23,466 bases of DNA, taken from assembly GCA_027009605.1 (NCBI GenBank), contig JALVCY010000565.1:1-23466 (forward strand), in the 5' to 3' direction. The translations under genes and the position numbers were made by a program. The notes under the pieces are model-generated. The model ran no database searches, had not been told where the DNA came from, and saw nothing but the letters and a program-made list of their open reading frames with translations. Origin of the DNA: Saprospiraceae bacterium (GTDB lineage Bacteria > Bacteroidota > Bacteroidia > Chitinophagales > Saprospiraceae). Shown here piece by piece: positions 14,284-21,393 of this stretch (position 1 is the first letter of the stretch; every line of letters starts with the position of its first letter).

Positions 14284-14664
14284 ATGACCAAAAAAGCAAC
14301 AGAATCTCTACGATATAGCGATGAAGAATTACAAGAATTCAAGCTTATTGTCGAAGAGAAAATCGCCGAAGCAGAAGACAGACTGGCTTATTACTTAAAG
14401 CAACTTGCAGAGCACGGACAAACTGAAGATGCCAAGGTTCGCGGGTTGGATGACGGCTTGAATACCATCGAGAGTGAAAGACTTTCTACCATGGCTTCCC
14501 GTCAAAAGAAACTGATTCGTCACCTTAGGAATGCCCTGATTCGTATCGAAAATAAGTCTTATGGCATTTGCAGGGCGACCGGTAAGCTCATCTCCAAGCA
14601 AAGACTAAGGGCAGTACCACACGCTACGCTTAGCATTAAAGCTAAAGAAGCAGCCGGACACTAA
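14284..14664 (+). CDS. DksA/TraR-family RNA polymerase secondary-channel regulator with degenerate zinc finger
   Basis: DksA proteins insert a coiled coil into the RNA polymerase secondary channel and tune promoters during starvation, often with ppGpp. This 126-residue protein has the long helical hairpin (about residues 12-88, with DDGLNTIE near the tip). The family C-terminus follows, YGICRATGKLISKQRLRAVPHATLSI. The zinc finger is reduced: of four expected cysteines only Cys96 remains, and the partner positions read Thr99, Ser117 and Ala120, so zinc binding is unlikely. Degenerate fingers occur in other DksA-like proteins. The start follows a good promoter box, and the unknown coiled-coil gene converges on it from the other strand. 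Confidence 0.9.
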   Translation: MTKKATESLRYSDEELQEFKLIVEEKIAEAEDRLAYYLKQLAEHGQTEDAKVRGLDDGLNTIESERLSTMASRQKKLIRHLRNALIRIENKSYGICRATGKLISKQRLRAVPHATLSIKAKEAAGH

Positions 14665-14693
14665 TTGAAATGGTTGCAAGTGGAATGTAGGGG

Positions 14694-15083
14694 CTACAAT
14701 AGCCGTAACAATAACTTGTTATAGTCTGCTTTTACTTCGTTGTAAATCCTAGTAAAAGAATCCATCTCCTCCCTCAAGTCCTGATGGTCGATATGCACGG
14801 CTAAGGCTGTTAGTCCGGGATGCTTGCGCGAAAAAGATTCTAATTCTCTGTGTCTTTCTCCAATCTTATGATGGAGAATGTCGATGACTTCTTTTTGTCG
14901 GATAAACTGATTCTGAAATCGCTCGATTTCGGCTAATACTTTTTGTGCTGTAAAACGCTGAACTAGCTCACTTAGTCTCGATTCAAATACTTTTATCTCA
15001 TCTTTACAAAAATCTAACTGGCTATTCCATTTTTTATGTTCTGAGTGAAGAGCTGCTAAGGCTACTTTTTTGGTTTTATTCAT
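14694..15083 (-). CDS. Hypothetical coiled-coil protein
   Basis: I do not recognise a family in this 129-residue protein. It is highly charged and predicted mostly helical. Long heptad-like stretches (HKKWNSQLDFCKDEIKVFES, VLAEIERFQNQFIRQKEVID, HHKIGERHRELESF) suggest a three- or four-helix coiled coil. There is no signal peptide and no membrane segment, and one cysteine (about residue 26). It ends 29 bases from the convergent end of the DksA-like gene, and the start is 213 bases from hutU, which runs the opposite way. The frame is intact with a normal ATG and its codon use resembles its neighbours, so I take it as real. A structural or regulatory role is only a guess. Confidence 0.7.
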   Translation of the reverse strand: MNKTKKVALAALHSEHKKWNSQLDFCKDEIKVFESRLSELVQRFTAQKVLAEIERFQNQFIRQKEVIDILHHKIGERHRELESFSRKHPGLTALAVHIDHQDLREEMDSFTRIYNEVKADYNKLLLRLL

Positions 15084-15296
15084 TTTTATTATTTTTTCGG
15101 GTTTGACGGATTTTTATACAAAGAACAAATTGATTGGGTTGTGGCTATTGGGTATCGTTGTGTGGCTACCTAATTTGTGCAAGTTTGAGGCCATTTTTCT
15201 GACATTTTAGCGGCCAATCAATTTGGTCTATATATTACGCATAAATATAAGTATAAATACAAATAATTAGGTAATTTTACGCCAAAAATAATTCAA

Positions 15297-17318
15297 ATGT
15301 CTGCTACCACTCAAAACTTCAAGAAGGCCATTCGTGATGGGATTCCCGTCCGACTTCCTAATGCTCAGAAAAGGGATACTTCTGTGGCTCATGCTCCCAA
15401 AAGGATGATAGATGATGTCCTTTCGGAAAAAGAGCGGAAATTGGCCATTCGCAATGCGCTTAGATATTTTCCACCCAAACATCATAAAACTTTAGCCAAG
15501 GAATTTGCGGAGGAGCTAGATCGGTATGGTCGTATCTATATGTACCGGTTTAGACCGGCTTATGCCATGCATGCTCGTCCTATTTCGGCCTACCCGGCCA
15601 AGTCGAAGCAGGCGGCGGCCATCATGCTCATGATTCAAAACAACTTGGACAAGACAGTGGCCAAATATCCGCATGAACTCATTACTTATGGGGGCAATGG
15701 TGCGGTATTTCAAAATTGGGCGCAGTATTTATTGACTATGCAGTACCTTTCGGAAATGACCGACCAGCAAACCTTAGTTCTATATTCAGGTCATCCTCTA
15801 GGTCTTTTTCCGTCGCATAAGGATGCGCCAAGAGTGGTGGTTACCAATGGAATGATGGTGCCCAATTACAGCAAAAAAGAAGATTGGAACAAATACAATG
15901 CTTTGGGAGTCACCCAATATGGGCAGATGACCGCCGGTTCTTTCATGTATATCGGGCCGCAAGGGATTGTCCATGGTACGACGATTACCTTGTTGAACGC
16001 CGGAAGACGTAAAGGATTGGGACAAAATGACCTTAGAGGCAGTGTCTTTGTGACTTCCGGATTAGGAGGGATGTCCGGTGCACAAGCCAAAGCGTCTGAA
16101 ATCGCCGGAGCGGTAGGTGTCATTGCGGAAGCAGACCCCAATGCCGTCAAACAAAGAATCGTAGATGGATATATCCATAAAGAAAATGTATTTACCAATC
16201 TCGATAAGCTCCTTAAAGCCATTGAAGTCAATCGAAAGGCACAAAAAGCCATTACGCTCATTTATTCCGGTAATGTCGTTGACCTTTGGGAAAAATTGGC
16301 CAAAGAAAAGGTTCAAATCGAACTCGGTTCCGACCAAACATCTCTCCACAATATCAATGATTTGGGCTACATCCCCGCCGGATATACTTTTGCGCAAGCA
16401 GAAAAACTGCTAGCCAAAGACCCCAAAGAATTTATGAAAGCCGTCCGGAAATCCCTAAAAAGGCATGTCCGTGCCATTAATAAGCTGGCTCAAGCAGGAA
16501 TGTATTTTTGGGATTATGGCAATGCATTTTTAAAAGAAGCGGGTGAAGCCGGAACTGATATTTGGGCTAACAAAGAAGAAAAAATTTATAAATACAAATC
16601 TTATGTCGAAGACATTATGGGGCCCTTGTGTTTTGACTATGGATTTGGCCCTTTTAGATGGGTGTGCACTTCCGGCAAAAAGTCAGATTTGTACCGGTCA
16701 GATGCCATTGCGCAAGCTGTTTTGGAGAAAATTTACAAGAAAGCACCACCGGAAATTAAAGGCCAATTACTCGACAATATCAATTGGATTCGAGATGCCA
16801 AAAAGAATATTCCTTTGGTTGGTTCTATGTCTAGGATTTTGTACGCAGATGCCAATGGTCGTATTGCCATCGCTAAAGCGTTTAATAAAGCCATCAAAAA
16901 CGGTGACATTTCTGCTCCGATTGTCTTGGGACGAGACCATCACGATGTGAGTGGTACGGATAGCCCCTTTCGGGAAACCGCCAATATCTATGACGGTTCC
17001 AGATATACGGCCGATATGGCTATTCATAACGTTATTGGGGATTCTTTTCGCGGAGCTACTTGGGTGTCTATTCACAATGGGGGCGGTACCGGCTGGGGGG
17101 AGGCCATTAATGGCGGATTCGGGCTCGTACTCGATGGCTCTGCGGCAGCCAATAGAAGACTCCAAGCCATGCTTTATTGGGACGTAAACAATGGCATTGC
17201 CCGGCGTGCTTGGGCTCGGAATACCGAGGCAGAATTTACGGCAAAAGAAGCCATGAAAGTCAATAAAAATCTGAAAATTACCATGGCTTTTCATGTGAAG
17301 GATGATATCTTAGATTGA
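15297..17318 (+). CDS. hutU: Urocanate hydratase (long form)
   Basis: Urocanate hydratase adds water to urocanate in histidine breakdown, using tightly bound NAD as an electrophile. The 673-residue protein is longer than the roughly 555 residues of the proteobacterial enzyme; this long form occurs in Bacteroidota and some others. Hallmarks are HELITYGGNGAVFQNWAQY (126-144), LYSGHPLGLFPS (162-173), the NAD-binding VTSGLGGMSGAQ (252-263) and FGPFRWVCTSG with the conserved Cys457. NGGGTGWGEAINGGFG is near the C-terminus. No hutH, hutI or hutG is in the window, so the gene stands apart from the rest of the pathway. A hairpin lies just past the stop. A near-consensus TAATTTTA (about 15272-15279) might be its -7 box. 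Confidence 0.96.
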   Translation: MSATTQNFKKAIRDGIPVRLPNAQKRDTSVAHAPKRMIDDVLSEKERKLAIRNALRYFPPKHHKTLAKEFAEELDRYGRIYMYRFRPAYAMHARPISAYPAKSKQAAAIMLMIQNNLDKTVAKYPHELITYGGNGAVFQNWAQYLLTMQYLSEMTDQQTLVLYSGHPLGLFPSHKDAPRVVVTNGMMVPNYSKKEDWNKYNALGVTQYGQMTAGSFMYIGPQGIVHGTTITLLNAGRRKGLGQNDLRGSVFVTSGLGGMSGAQAKASEIAGAVGVIAEADPNAVKQRIVDGYIHKENVFTNLDKLLKAIEVNRKAQKAITLIYSGNVVDLWEKLAKEKVQIELGSDQTSLHNINDLGYIPAGYTFAQAEKLLAKDPKEFMKAVRKSLKRHVRAINKLAQAGMYFWDYGNAFLKEAGEAGTDIWANKEEKIYKYKSYVEDIMGPLCFDYGFGPFRWVCTSGKKSDLYRSDAIAQAVLEKIYKKAPPEIKGQLLDNINWIRDAKKNIPLVGSMSRILYADANGRIAIAKAFNKAIKNGDISAPIVLGRDHHDVSGTDSPFRETANIYDGSRYTADMAIHNVIGDSFRGATWVSIHNGGGTGWGEAINGGFGLVLDGSAAANRRLQAMLYWDVNNGIARRAWARNTEAEFTAKEAMKVNKNLKITMAFHVKDDILD

Positions 17319-17323
17319 TTTTG

Positions 17324-17353
17324 TGTAACCCCTACGACGTTTTGGGGATTACA
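17324..17353 (+). other. Hairpin after hutU without a T tract
   Basis: TGTAACCCC (17324-17332) pairs with GGGGATTACA (17344-17353) with one bulged base. No T run follows, so it may stabilise the 3' end rather than terminate on its own. Confidence 0.45.
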
Positions 17354-17442
17354 CCATGGACGCCAACAATTTTATAGATTTGGAGTGGTTTTAGCTATGT
17401 ATCCAAACAAAGTAAGGGTTTAGGTTTTACTATTTTCAATCA

Positions 17443-17468
17443 AAAATAGGCCTATCTAAGCACTTACA
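17443..17468 (+). repeat. 26-base direct repeat, copy upstream of the Crp gene
   Basis: This segment, starting AAAATAGGCCTATCTAA, matches 18444-18469 at 21 of 26 positions in the same orientation. The two copies flank the Crp/Fnr gene. The rest of the 292-base gap between hutU and that gene contains the post-hutU hairpin and a 22-base phrase (17375-17396) shared with 10795-10816. Confidence 0.5.
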
Positions 17469-17610
17469 AAACAAATAAAGGGGAATTTTTGTATATTACC
17501 CATACTTTATGCGGGATGTATGGGGGCAGAAAAGGGTGAATTTGGAAAGACATTACAGGTGTACCGGCTCATCGACTTCGTGTAAAGGCTCACGTTGAAA
17601 ACAAAGGGTT

Positions 17611-18300
17611 ATGACAGGAAAGAATGCATTTTGGTTTTTAGAAAACATTGATTTGTCCGGGATTTTTTGTCCCAATAAATATGCTGCGCAAGAAGCCAAC
17701 TTTGTCCATAAAACCTATAAAAAAGGGGAGTTTATCTACATTCCTAAAGATGAATCCGATATGCTTTTTTATATCACCAGTGGTCGAGTCAAAATCGGTT
17801 CCTATGGGGAGGGAGACAAAGAAATTCTTAAGGCCATCATCCATCAAGGGGAAGTGTTTGGTGAATTGGCTCTAATAGGGGAAGACAAACGAAGAGATTT
17901 TGCCCAAGCCCTTGAGCTGACTACGCTCTGTTCGCTGTCCAAGGCGGATATGAAAGGCTTGCTCCGTGATCGCTCGGATTTACAAACTTTCCTCCTTAAA
18001 ATCATGGGATCCAGAGTGCTGGAGATGGAAAAAAGATTAGAATCACTGGTTTTTAAGGATTCCAGAAGCCGTGTGGTTGACTTTTTATTAGACCTTGCGG
18101 ACAAAAAAGGGACGAGAGTGGGCTACGAAACCCTAGTCAAAGGCTTTTTTACGCATCAAGAAATCGCCAATTTGACCGCCACTTCTCGCCAAACGGTGAC
18201 CACCGTACTAAATGAATTGCGTACCCGTAATTTACTTACCTTCAATCGTAAGAGATTGTTGATTCGGGACTTGGAAGTTTTGCGCAAAGAGGTTTCTTAG
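17611..18300 (+). CDS. Crp/Fnr-family transcriptional regulator
   Basis: The 229-residue protein has the two-domain Crp layout. The N-terminal cyclic-nucleotide-type beta-roll covers about 25-120, with YKKGEFIYIPKDESDMLFYI and GEVFGELALIGEDKRRDFAQA. A dimerisation helix (about 120-148) and a winged helix (about 165-225) with FTHQEIANLTATSRQTVTTV follow. In E. coli CRP the phosphate-contacting Arg-Ser pair follows GELGL; here the matching stretch reads RRD (94-96), so the serine is not kept and cAMP binding is doubtful. There are only two cysteines (20 and 107), so the usual N-terminal iron-sulphur cluster of Fnr is absent. The target and ligand are unknown. It is a single gene flanked by repeats, 292 bases after hutU; control of hutU by it is possible but unsupported. 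Confidence 0.92.
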   Translation: MTGKNAFWFLENIDLSGIFCPNKYAAQEANFVHKTYKKGEFIYIPKDESDMLFYITSGRVKIGSYGEGDKEILKAIIHQGEVFGELALIGEDKRRDFAQALELTTLCSLSKADMKGLLRDRSDLQTFLLKIMGSRVLEMEKRLESLVFKDSRSRVVDFLLDLADKKGTRVGYETLVKGFFTHQEIANLTATSRQTVTTVLNELRTRNLLTFNRKRLLIRDLEVLRKEVS

Positions 18301-18315
18301 TATTTTGGTAACTAT

Positions 18316-18335
18316 TTAGCCACCCGCTAATTTTT
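18316..18335 (+). terminator. Weak terminator after the Crp/Fnr gene
   Basis: TTAGC-CACCC-GCTAA forms a 5-base-pair hairpin followed by five T residues, 16 bases after the stop. The stem is short. A wider TTTAGC/GCTAAA pairing ending in a T run at 18373-18379 is an alternative. Confidence 0.4.
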
Positions 18336-18379
18336 GCTAGAAAATGCCCTTTTTGCGCCTGTTTTTGCTAAATTTTTTT

Positions 18380-18411
18380 ACGTAGGGACGCACGGCCGTG
18401 CGTCCCTACGT
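18380..18411. repeat. Perfect 32-base palindrome
   Basis: The left half ACGTAGGGACGCACGG is the exact reverse complement of the right half, with no central spacer. A T run lies on the left side only, which is the wrong place for a terminator on either strand. GC-rich palindromes with this GTAGGGACGCACGG core recur in many bacterial genomes as dispersed repeats (from memory). A degenerate relative may lie at 10776-10793. Confidence 0.85.
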
Positions 18412-18427
18412 CAACAACCACAAAAAT

Positions 18428-18469
18428 GCCTATTTTTTGCCTTAAAATAGGCTCACCTAAACAGTTACA
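18428..18469. repeat. Hairpin joined to second copy of the 26-base direct repeat
   Basis: GCCTATTTT (18428-18436) and AAAATAGGC (18444-18452) form a perfect 9-base-pair stem around a 7-base loop. The right arm is also the start of the 26-base repeat copy at 18444-18469 that matches 17443-17468. The phrase AAACAGTTAC ends this copy and occurs again at about 18713-18722. Confidence 0.55.
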
Positions 18470-18490
18470 TGTGAAGTCAAATAGAATTTC

Positions 18491-18564
18491 TTTACCGTTG
18501 GTTTTAACTTTACCGTTGGTTTTAACCAACGGACTAGAAGCAAAACTATTAAGGGCTTTAGCCC
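18491..18564. repeat. Compound repeat: 18-base tandem, 20-base palindrome and GGGCTTTAGCCC hairpin
   Basis: TTTACCGTTGGTTTTAAC is present twice in tandem (18491-18508 and 18509-18526). The second copy opens the palindrome CCGTTGGTT-TT-AACCAACGG (18513-18532). Twenty bases on is the hairpin GGGCT-TT-AGCCC (18553-18564). The pairing of an ACCAACGG-type hairpin with a GGGCTTTAGCCC hairpin is a REP-like arrangement. No coding frame fits. Confidence 0.7.
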
Positions 18565-18597
18565 CATGTAACCATACGGATGAAGCCTTAGTAGATA

Positions 18598-18618
18598 CCG
18601 ACTTTTCGGAGCAGACTC
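18598..18618 (-). repeat. TCTGCTCYGAAAAGTCGG repeat, copy C (reversed)
   Basis: CGACTTTTCGGAGCAGACTC is the reverse complement of the motif at 11988-12006 and 12161-12181. Compared with copy B only one base differs over 21. Confidence 0.7.
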
Positions 18619-18779
18619 CCCCTTTCATCCTTTATCCTTAACCCAAGTTTAACCCTTTATCCTTTCCCTTTCGTTCCTGCTCTATGATTGTGGCATCTGA
18701 TTTGCATAGTACCAAACAGTTACGACAATAAAAACCCCGTTTTTTTCATGATGCTCGCATCCAAAAAAAACATGATCCT

Positions 18780-18890
18780 ATGCAATACACCGACGAAAAG
18801 AAAGAAAAGTTAATATATGATATCCGTTTTTGGCTTATTTTAGGTAGTTCTCTTTATCTATTTCTTACCGCTATAGGGGTGATTCAATAG
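18780..18890 (+). CDS. Candidate 36-residue single-pass membrane protein
   Basis: An ATG-to-TAG frame encodes a highly charged N-terminus (MQYTDEKKEKLIYDIR). About 18 hydrophobic residues follow (FWLILGSSLYLFLTAIGV) and the end is IQ. The segment is long enough to span the membrane once, with the charged end probably in the cytoplasm. The frame ends 10 bases before the convergent 3' end of rsgA. Upstream are a GATGC-TC-GCATC hairpin (about 18751-18762) and an A-rich run, but no clear promoter box. The amphipathic organisation and clean boundaries argue for a gene; the small size means chance cannot be excluded. Function unknown. Confidence 0.45.
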   Translation: MQYTDEKKEKLIYDIRFWLILGSSLYLFLTAIGVIQ

Positions 18891-18900
18891 ACTCTAAATC

Positions 18901-19878
18901 CTACATCTTGGTATGTCTTTCCCAATGGTTTTGGGCTTCAATCTCTTCTAATATTTGAAGGTAATTGGCATAACGGATGTCACTAATCTCTCCGTTTTCA
19001 ACAGCTTGTTTTACAGCGCATTTGGGTTCATTCCGGTGCAGGCAATTGCCGCCGAACTTGCAATTTGCGGAAGCGGCAAAGAATTCTCGAAAATTATGGG
19101 CGACCACTTGCGGCTCCAAATTGTTAAACGACAAGGTCTTAATGCCGGGTGTGTCAATAATTTGTCCACCGAATGACAAAGAGTGCATTTCTGCAAAAGT
19201 CGTAGTATGTTGTCCCTTGCCCATATACTCGGAAATGGGGGCCACTTTGAGACTCAAATTCGGTTCCAAGGCATTCAATAAAGTGGACTTGCCGACTCCG
19301 GACTGCCCGCTAATCAGGCTTTGTTTGCCTTTCAATAAATCTTTTAGTTGGTTTATCCCGTCTCCTTCCGTTGCCGAAACGGCCAAGACCTGATAACCGA
19401 GTTTTTCATAAATCATCGCCAATCCCCCGAGCAAGTCAAAATCATCTCCTTCCAAAAGGTCAATCTTGTTTACAACGATGATGGTAGGAATATCCTGTGG
19501 CTCGGTCATCAACAAAAAACGGTCGATAAAGCCCAGTTTTAAGTCGGGATATTTTAGAGAAACCACCAAAATGGCCTGATCCACATTACTGGCCAATAAA
19601 TGCAACTCATGTTTTTTTCGCGGGGACTGTCTAGCTACATAGTTTTTACGGGGATGGATGGTCTTTATGATGCCCTTTTCTTCTTGCTCTAATTCATAAT
19701 CTACGACATCACCGACGGCAATCGGGTTGGTAATCGGCAAACCGGCCAACCTGAATTTTCCCTTGATTCGGGCTTGAACCACATCCTCTTCTGACCAATG
19801 CGGTAAATTTTTTTTATCTGTGGAAGGAATGATTTTATACCAACTTCCAGTAGATTTTATGACAATTCCTGTATTCAA
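18901..19878 (-). CDS. rsgA: Ribosome small-subunit-dependent GTPase A
   Basis: RsgA is a circularly permuted GTPase that checks and releases late 30S ribosome precursors, acting in the same process as RbfA encoded earlier in the window. The 325-residue protein starts with an OB-fold (GIVIKSTGSWY, about 4-14). The permuted GTPase motifs follow in order: G4 NKID (137-140), G5 SAT (168-170), G1 GQSGVGKS (191-198) and G3 DTPG (242-245). The zinc site CKFGGNCLHRNEPKC supplies Cys273, Cys279, His281 and Cys287. The start matches the family exactly. It is divergent from the TPR lipoprotein gene and convergent with the small membrane ORF. No full-consensus -7 box was found upstream. Confidence 0.97.
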   Translation of the reverse strand: MNTGIVIKSTGSWYKIIPSTDKKNLPHWSEEDVVQARIKGKFRLAGLPITNPIAVGDVVDYELEQEEKGIIKTIHPRKNYVARQSPRKKHELHLLASNVDQAILVVSLKYPDLKLGFIDRFLLMTEPQDIPTIIVVNKIDLLEGDDFDLLGGLAMIYEKLGYQVLAVSATEGDGINQLKDLLKGKQSLISGQSGVGKSTLLNALEPNLSLKVAPISEYMGKGQHTTTFAEMHSLSFGGQIIDTPGIKTLSFNNLEPQVVAHNFREFFAASANCKFGGNCLHRNEPKCAVKQAVENGEISDIRYANYLQILEEIEAQNHWERHTKM

Positions 19879-19966
19879 AAGATCGTTTTTATGTCAAAAA
19901 TGGGTGATTTTTTTTAAAATTACAAAAAAGTACCGCATTGAACTACAAAAGTCTGAATAGACTCGT

Positions 19967-19974
19967 TTACTTTG
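19967..19974 (+). promoter_or_regulatory. Possible -7 box for the TPR lipoprotein gene
   Basis: TTACTTTG followed by CAG differs from TAnnTTTG at one base. The leader to the ATG at 20065 would be about 90 bases. The nearest TTG upstream is 26 bases away, slightly too far. Confidence 0.35.
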
Positions 19975-20064
19975 CAGAACATCTTTTTTGCGCAAGCAAT
20001 GTAATGAATACAATTCAAGCCAGCGATAAGTTGCAAACACCCTAAATCATTGAAAAAACAAAAT

Positions 20065-21078
20065 ATGAAATTTGTCCATTATCTGTCTTTCCTTTTGTTG
20101 CTTGTTTGGGCTGTCGCCTGTAAAAATGAGCCGACTCATTCGGACGATTCATCGACACCATCAGAAATGGGTAAAACCGGAAACCCTACCATCGATAATA
20201 TCTCCGAAAAAATCAAAAAACACCCGGATGATGTGTCTCTTTATGTGGCTCGCGCGCAAGCTTTTTATCGACTGGAAGGCTATGATGAAGCCATATTAGA
20301 TATGAATCATGCAATCAAAATGGATACAACTCAATACGAATATTTTCTATTTTTGAGTGATATCTTGTTGGATTACAATCGCTCGAAGGATGCCATTCGG
20401 GTGGTGAATGCAGCCGTTCATCGTTTTCCGGATAATACAAAATGCCTGCTCAAACAAGCAGAGATTTATTACATGCTAAAGCAATACCAACAATCCACAG
20501 CTGCACTCAATGCCTTACTTCTTCGGGACAATCAAAATGCCCAAGCCTTCTTTTTGTTTGGCCAAAACTTTAAAGAGTTGGGAGATACGACCAGAGCCAT
20601 CAAAAGCTACCAACAGGCCGTAGATTTAGACCCTGATATCATTGATGCTTGGATTAACTTAGGTAATTTATGGAGTGATAAGGGGCCGTCCATCGCACGC
20701 AAATATTATGAGACGGCCATTTCTATTGATACCACCAATGTGTATGCACTGAATAGCTATGCTTTGTTTTTGGGCAACCAAGATAAGTTGCAACAAAGTA
20801 TTGATGTCTATAAAAAAATAGCTAGGATTGACCCCCAGTTTAGCGATGGATTTTTCAATGCAGGTATTATGTATCTGACCATGGATTCTGTTAAGCAAGC
20901 CAACCGGCAGTTTGACCTTGCGGTAAAAACAAATCCTACTTTTGCGAAAGCCTACTACTATCGAGGATATACTTTTGAGCGAATGGATGTGCTGGATAAG
21001 GCTAAAGCAAACTATGAACAGGCCTTAAAGTTTGATCCAAACTTGCAAAGAGCGAAAGATGCACTAGAGGCTTTTTAG
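20065..21078 (+). CDS. Tetratricopeptide-repeat lipoprotein
   Basis: From the ATG at 20065 the protein has 337 residues. The start MKFVHYLSFLLLLVWAVAC is a lipoprotein signal with the acceptor Cys19, so it is probably processed by LspA and anchored to a membrane. A polar linker follows (to about 45), then roughly eight TPR units of about 34 residues, for example AQAFYRLEGYDEAILDMNHA, FKELGDTTRAIKSYQQAVDL and YRGYTFERMDVLDKAKANYE. TPRs bind other proteins; the partner is unknown. A TTG at 20050 in the same frame would add five residues and is less likely. The gene is alone, divergent from rsgA and followed by a large palindrome. Confidence 0.9.
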   Translation: MKFVHYLSFLLLLVWAVACKNEPTHSDDSSTPSEMGKTGNPTIDNISEKIKKHPDDVSLYVARAQAFYRLEGYDEAILDMNHAIKMDTTQYEYFLFLSDILLDYNRSKDAIRVVNAAVHRFPDNTKCLLKQAEIYYMLKQYQQSTAALNALLLRDNQNAQAFFLFGQNFKELGDTTRAIKSYQQAVDLDPDIIDAWINLGNLWSDKGPSIARKYYETAISIDTTNVYALNSYALFLGNQDKLQQSIDVYKKIARIDPQFSDGFFNAGIMYLTMDSVKQANRQFDLAVKTNPTFAKAYYYRGYTFERMDVLDKAKANYEQALKFDPNLQRAKDALEAF

Positions 21079-21120
21079 ATGCCATTCAGCATAAAAATAC
21101 TCTTTTTTATATGCGCCTTA

Positions 21121-21203
21121 CCACTAAGGCCACTTAGTTTTGCACTAAGATTACACTAAGACTTCTTAGTGCAGCCTTAGTGTCTTCTTCGTTATCTTAG
21201 TGG
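21121..21203. repeat. 83-base nested palindrome built from CACTAAG / CTTAGTG
   Basis: CACTAAG occurs at 21122, 21143 and 21154. Its complement CTTAGTG occurs at 21165, 21176 and 21196. The spacings mirror each other (11 and 21 bases on the left, 11 and 20 on the right), around the centre CACTAAG-ACTT-CTTAGTG. The outermost arms are CCACTAAG and CTTAGTGG. It could act as a two-way 3' stabiliser or terminator for the TPR gene, as TTGATTTTT follows, but it looks like a dispersed repeat. Confidence 0.75.
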
Positions 21204-21266
21204 TTGATTTTTCCAAAAAATATAGATTCGTAATTACTCAGCATGGGGGAGTTACTGTTTTTCTAT

Positions 21267-21274
21267 TACCTTTG
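21267..21274 (+). promoter_or_regulatory. Bacteroidota -7 box for the ABC-F gene
   Basis: TACCTTTG followed by CCCTACG matches TAnnTTTG. The leader to 21404 would be about 125 bases and includes the octamer repeat at 21362-21393. No -33 TTG is seen at the expected distance. Confidence 0.5.
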
Positions 21275-21361
21275 CCCTACGATGATTTACTCAAGTTAGA
21301 GCCCTTTTGTAAACCTTTGACTTTTAACCATTTGCCTTCAATCAATTCAAGAATCGAGAAC

Positions 21362-21393
21362 CGTAAAACCGACATGCCGTTACACCGAAATAC
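21362..21393. repeat. Octamer repeat, CGTTAAAC family, copy 4
   Basis: The units CGTAAAAC, CGACATGC, CGTTACAC and CGAAATAC keep the 8-base period seen at 4247-4278. It ends 10 bases before the ABC-F start codon and so would lie in the mRNA leader. Confidence 0.6.

Noticed and set aside
18428..18452. Terminator for rsgA on the minus strand
   Set aside because: The hairpin lies about 450 bases beyond the rsgA stop, with other repeats and a candidate gene between.
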